Assembly (NCBI GenBank): GCA_905234775.1
Contig: CAJOJC010000058.1
Location: forward strand, 1-13,536
Length of the DNA: 13,536 nucleotides
Direction: 5' to 3'
Source of the DNA: an uncultured Bacteroidales bacterium
Lineage (GTDB): Bacteria; Bacteroidota; Bacteroidia; Bacteroidales; UBA932
Shown here: piece after piece, positions 12,418 to 13,536 of the stretch
How positions within the stretch are numbered: the first letter of the stretch is position 1
How the letters are laid out: each line of letters opens with the position of its first letter
Notes under the pieces: model-generated
What the model saw: only the letters and a program-made list of their open reading frames with translations
What the model was told of the DNA's origin: nothing
The model's database searches: none
Program-made: the position numbers and the translations under genes

Positions 12418-13536
12418 GCTGAAAGAATCACATAAATTACTGTTGCTGAGCCTTCTTGTAGGGCTCAGCACCGGTTTTGCCGCTGTCCTGCTCCAGGCTC
12501 TTATCGGTCTGGTCCAGGCAGGAGTGGCTCCTCTTACTCAGGCTCATCCGCTGTGGAGGATAGTCCTCCCCGGAATAGGAATGCTGATCTCCGGGCTTCT
12601 CGTTCGCTACGTCGTCAAGGACAATATCGGCCATGGCGTTACGAAGGTGCTGGTCGCGGTCAGTACCAACGACTCGCGCATCAAGCCCCACAACATGTGG
12701 TCGTCCGTCCTTACTTCGGCACTGACCATCGGTTTCGGCGGCTCCGTGGGCGCGGAAGCGCCTATCGTCTACACCGGCGCTGCCATCGGCTCGAATATCG
12801 GCCGGGTAGGGAAGCTCTCCTACAGGGGCATGACTATCCTGGTGGGCTGCGGCGCTGCCGGCGCTATCGCGGGCGTGTTCAAGGCCCCGCTGGCCGGCCT
12901 GCTCTTCACCCTCGAGATTCTGCTTTTCAACGTTTCGCTGGCGAGCCTGACCCCGCTTCTGGTCTCGACCGTTTCGGCCACGGTGGTGGCCTACCTTTTC
13001 CGGGGAGTCGGCCCCTCGTTCGAATGTGCACTCGCGCCTTTCGCGCTGAAGAATATCCCGTTCTACGTGATCTTGGGCGTGGTTTGCGGCCTCATGTCGC
13101 TCTACTTCACCCGTACCACGCTTAAGCTCGAAGACCGCTTCGCGCGCGTCCGCAACCCGTGGATTCGCTGGGCTGCCGCCGCGGTCGGGGTGGGTCTGCT
13201 GGTCTACCTCTTCCCGCCGCTCTACGGTGAGGGCTACGGCGATGTCGCGAACCTGCTGACCGGCGCGTTCGGGGAGATGGGAGATTCGCCCCTTGCGTTC
13301 CTGCTTCAATCGCCATGGGGACTGGTAGCCGCCTTCGTCGTGATCATGTTCGTCAAGGTCGTGTCCATGACCCTGACCAACGCCGGCGGGGGAGTCGGAG
13401 GCACCTTCGGACCGACGCTGTTCGTGGGCGCGATCGTGGGCTTCGTGGTCTCGCGTTTGCTCAACGTCGCGACCGGCAGCGCGCTCTGGGAGATTCCCGA
13501 GCCGAATTTCGTCCTCGTGGGCATGGCCGCGATGAT
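12410..13536 (+). CDS. CLC-family chloride channel or H+/Cl- antiporter, 5' part
   Basis: The gene starts at the ATG 12410 (MPKLKESHKL) and leaves the window after 375 complete codons without a stop. It encodes a polytopic inner-membrane protein with CLC signatures: GHGVTKVL (74-81, replacing GSGIP), GFGGSVGAEAP (108-118, the GREGP element with the gating glutamate Glu116 kept), AGVFKAPLAGLLFTLE (154-169, with Glu169 at the place of the inner proton glutamate of exchangers) and NAGGGVGGTFGPTLFVGA (324-341, matching the GxFxP element). Both glutamates suggest proton-coupled exchange more than a pure channel, but the central Tyr and any C-terminal CBS or TrkA-C domain lie beyond the window. Translation is probably coupled to the acidic-tailed protein before it. 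Confidence 0.93.
   Translation, partial: MPKLKESHKLLLLSLLVGLSTGFAAVLLQALIGLVQAGVAPLTQAHPLWRIVLPGIGMLISGLLVRYVVKDNIGHGVTKVLVAVSTNDSRIKPHNMWSSVLTSALTIGFGGSVGAEAPIVYTGAAIGSNIGRVGKLSYRGMTILVGCGAAGAIAGVFKAPLAGLLFTLEILLFNVSLASLTPLLVSTVSATVVAYLFRGVGPSFECALAPFALKNIPFYVILGVVCGLMSLYFTRTTLKLEDRFARVRNPWIRWAAAAVGVGLLVYLFPPLYGEGYGDVANLLTGAFGEMGDSPLAFLLQSPWGLVAAFVVIMFVKVVSMTLTNAGGGVGGTFGPTLFVGAIVGFVVSRLLNVATGSALWEIPEPNFVLVGMAAM

Noticed and set aside
12437..13309. 290-codon open frame on the minus strand
   Set aside because: It lies entirely antisense to the CLC gene, is very rich in Arg, Gln, Glu, Asp and His, and has no recognisable domain. The plus strand has clear CLC motifs. Avoidance of TTA, CTA and TCA codons in the real gene explains the open antisense frame.
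1..13536. Search for CRISPR arrays, tandem repeats, tRNA genes, insertion sequences, toxin-antitoxin or defence islands
   Set aside because: No spaced direct repeats, cloverleaf sequences, transposase motifs or defence-type genes are visible; all genes but one belong to known housekeeping families.

Overview
The window is a compact stretch of core chromosome from a member of the Bacteroidota, most likely Bacteroidales. Five intergenic gaps carry the Bacteroidota -7 promoter box TAnnTTTG. The primary sigma factor is the short 286-residue type without region 1.1, no gene start has a strong Shine-Dalgarno sequence, and the protein families are typical of Bacteroidales. The GC content looks slightly above half by eye. 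A Cryptobacteroides-like or other uncultured gut lineage is a guess, not something shown. I see no prophage, transposon, CRISPR array, tRNA, rRNA or defence/toxin locus, and no gap over 300 bases without a gene.

Layout: bases 1-1157 hold the 3' part of secA (+), which appears broken by a one-base loss near 486. It is followed by a bactofilin gene (+, 1186-1620). A 63-base hairpin (1644-1706) separates this from mnmA (-, 1707-3026). mnmA is divergent from cdd (+, 3100-3573), whose stop overlaps that of a BaiN/HI0933-type flavoprotein (-, 3570-4928). Just upstream of the flavoprotein, on the same strand, lies a small SRP RNA gene (ffs, -, about 4931-5025). Its promoter faces away from that of a PlsC-like acyltransferase (+, 5062-5907), whose stop overlaps that of a DnaQ-like exonuclease (-, 5904-6749), the second gene after dnaN (-, 6762-7880). 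dnaN is divergent from a + run of htrA (7966/7996-9378), rpoD (9394-10254), argS (10254-11984), a small acidic protein (12043-12417) and a CLC-type chloride channel/antiporter that leaves the window (12410-13536).

Functionally this is housekeeping: protein export (SecA, SRP RNA), replication (beta clamp, exonuclease), transcription (RpoD), translation (ArgS, MnmA), nucleotide salvage (Cdd), envelope quality control (HtrA), phospholipid synthesis (acyltransferase), cytoskeleton (bactofilin) and anion transport (CLC). RpoD should be the factor that reads the TAnnTTTG promoters seen here. The points most worth checking are the secA frameshift, the inverted repeat between dnaN and htrA, the closely opposed ffs/acyltransferase promoters with a nearly leaderless start, the 2-base gap between the SRP RNA U-tract and the next ATG, and the htrA-rpoD-argS linkage. 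I did not find a convincing previously undescribed system.
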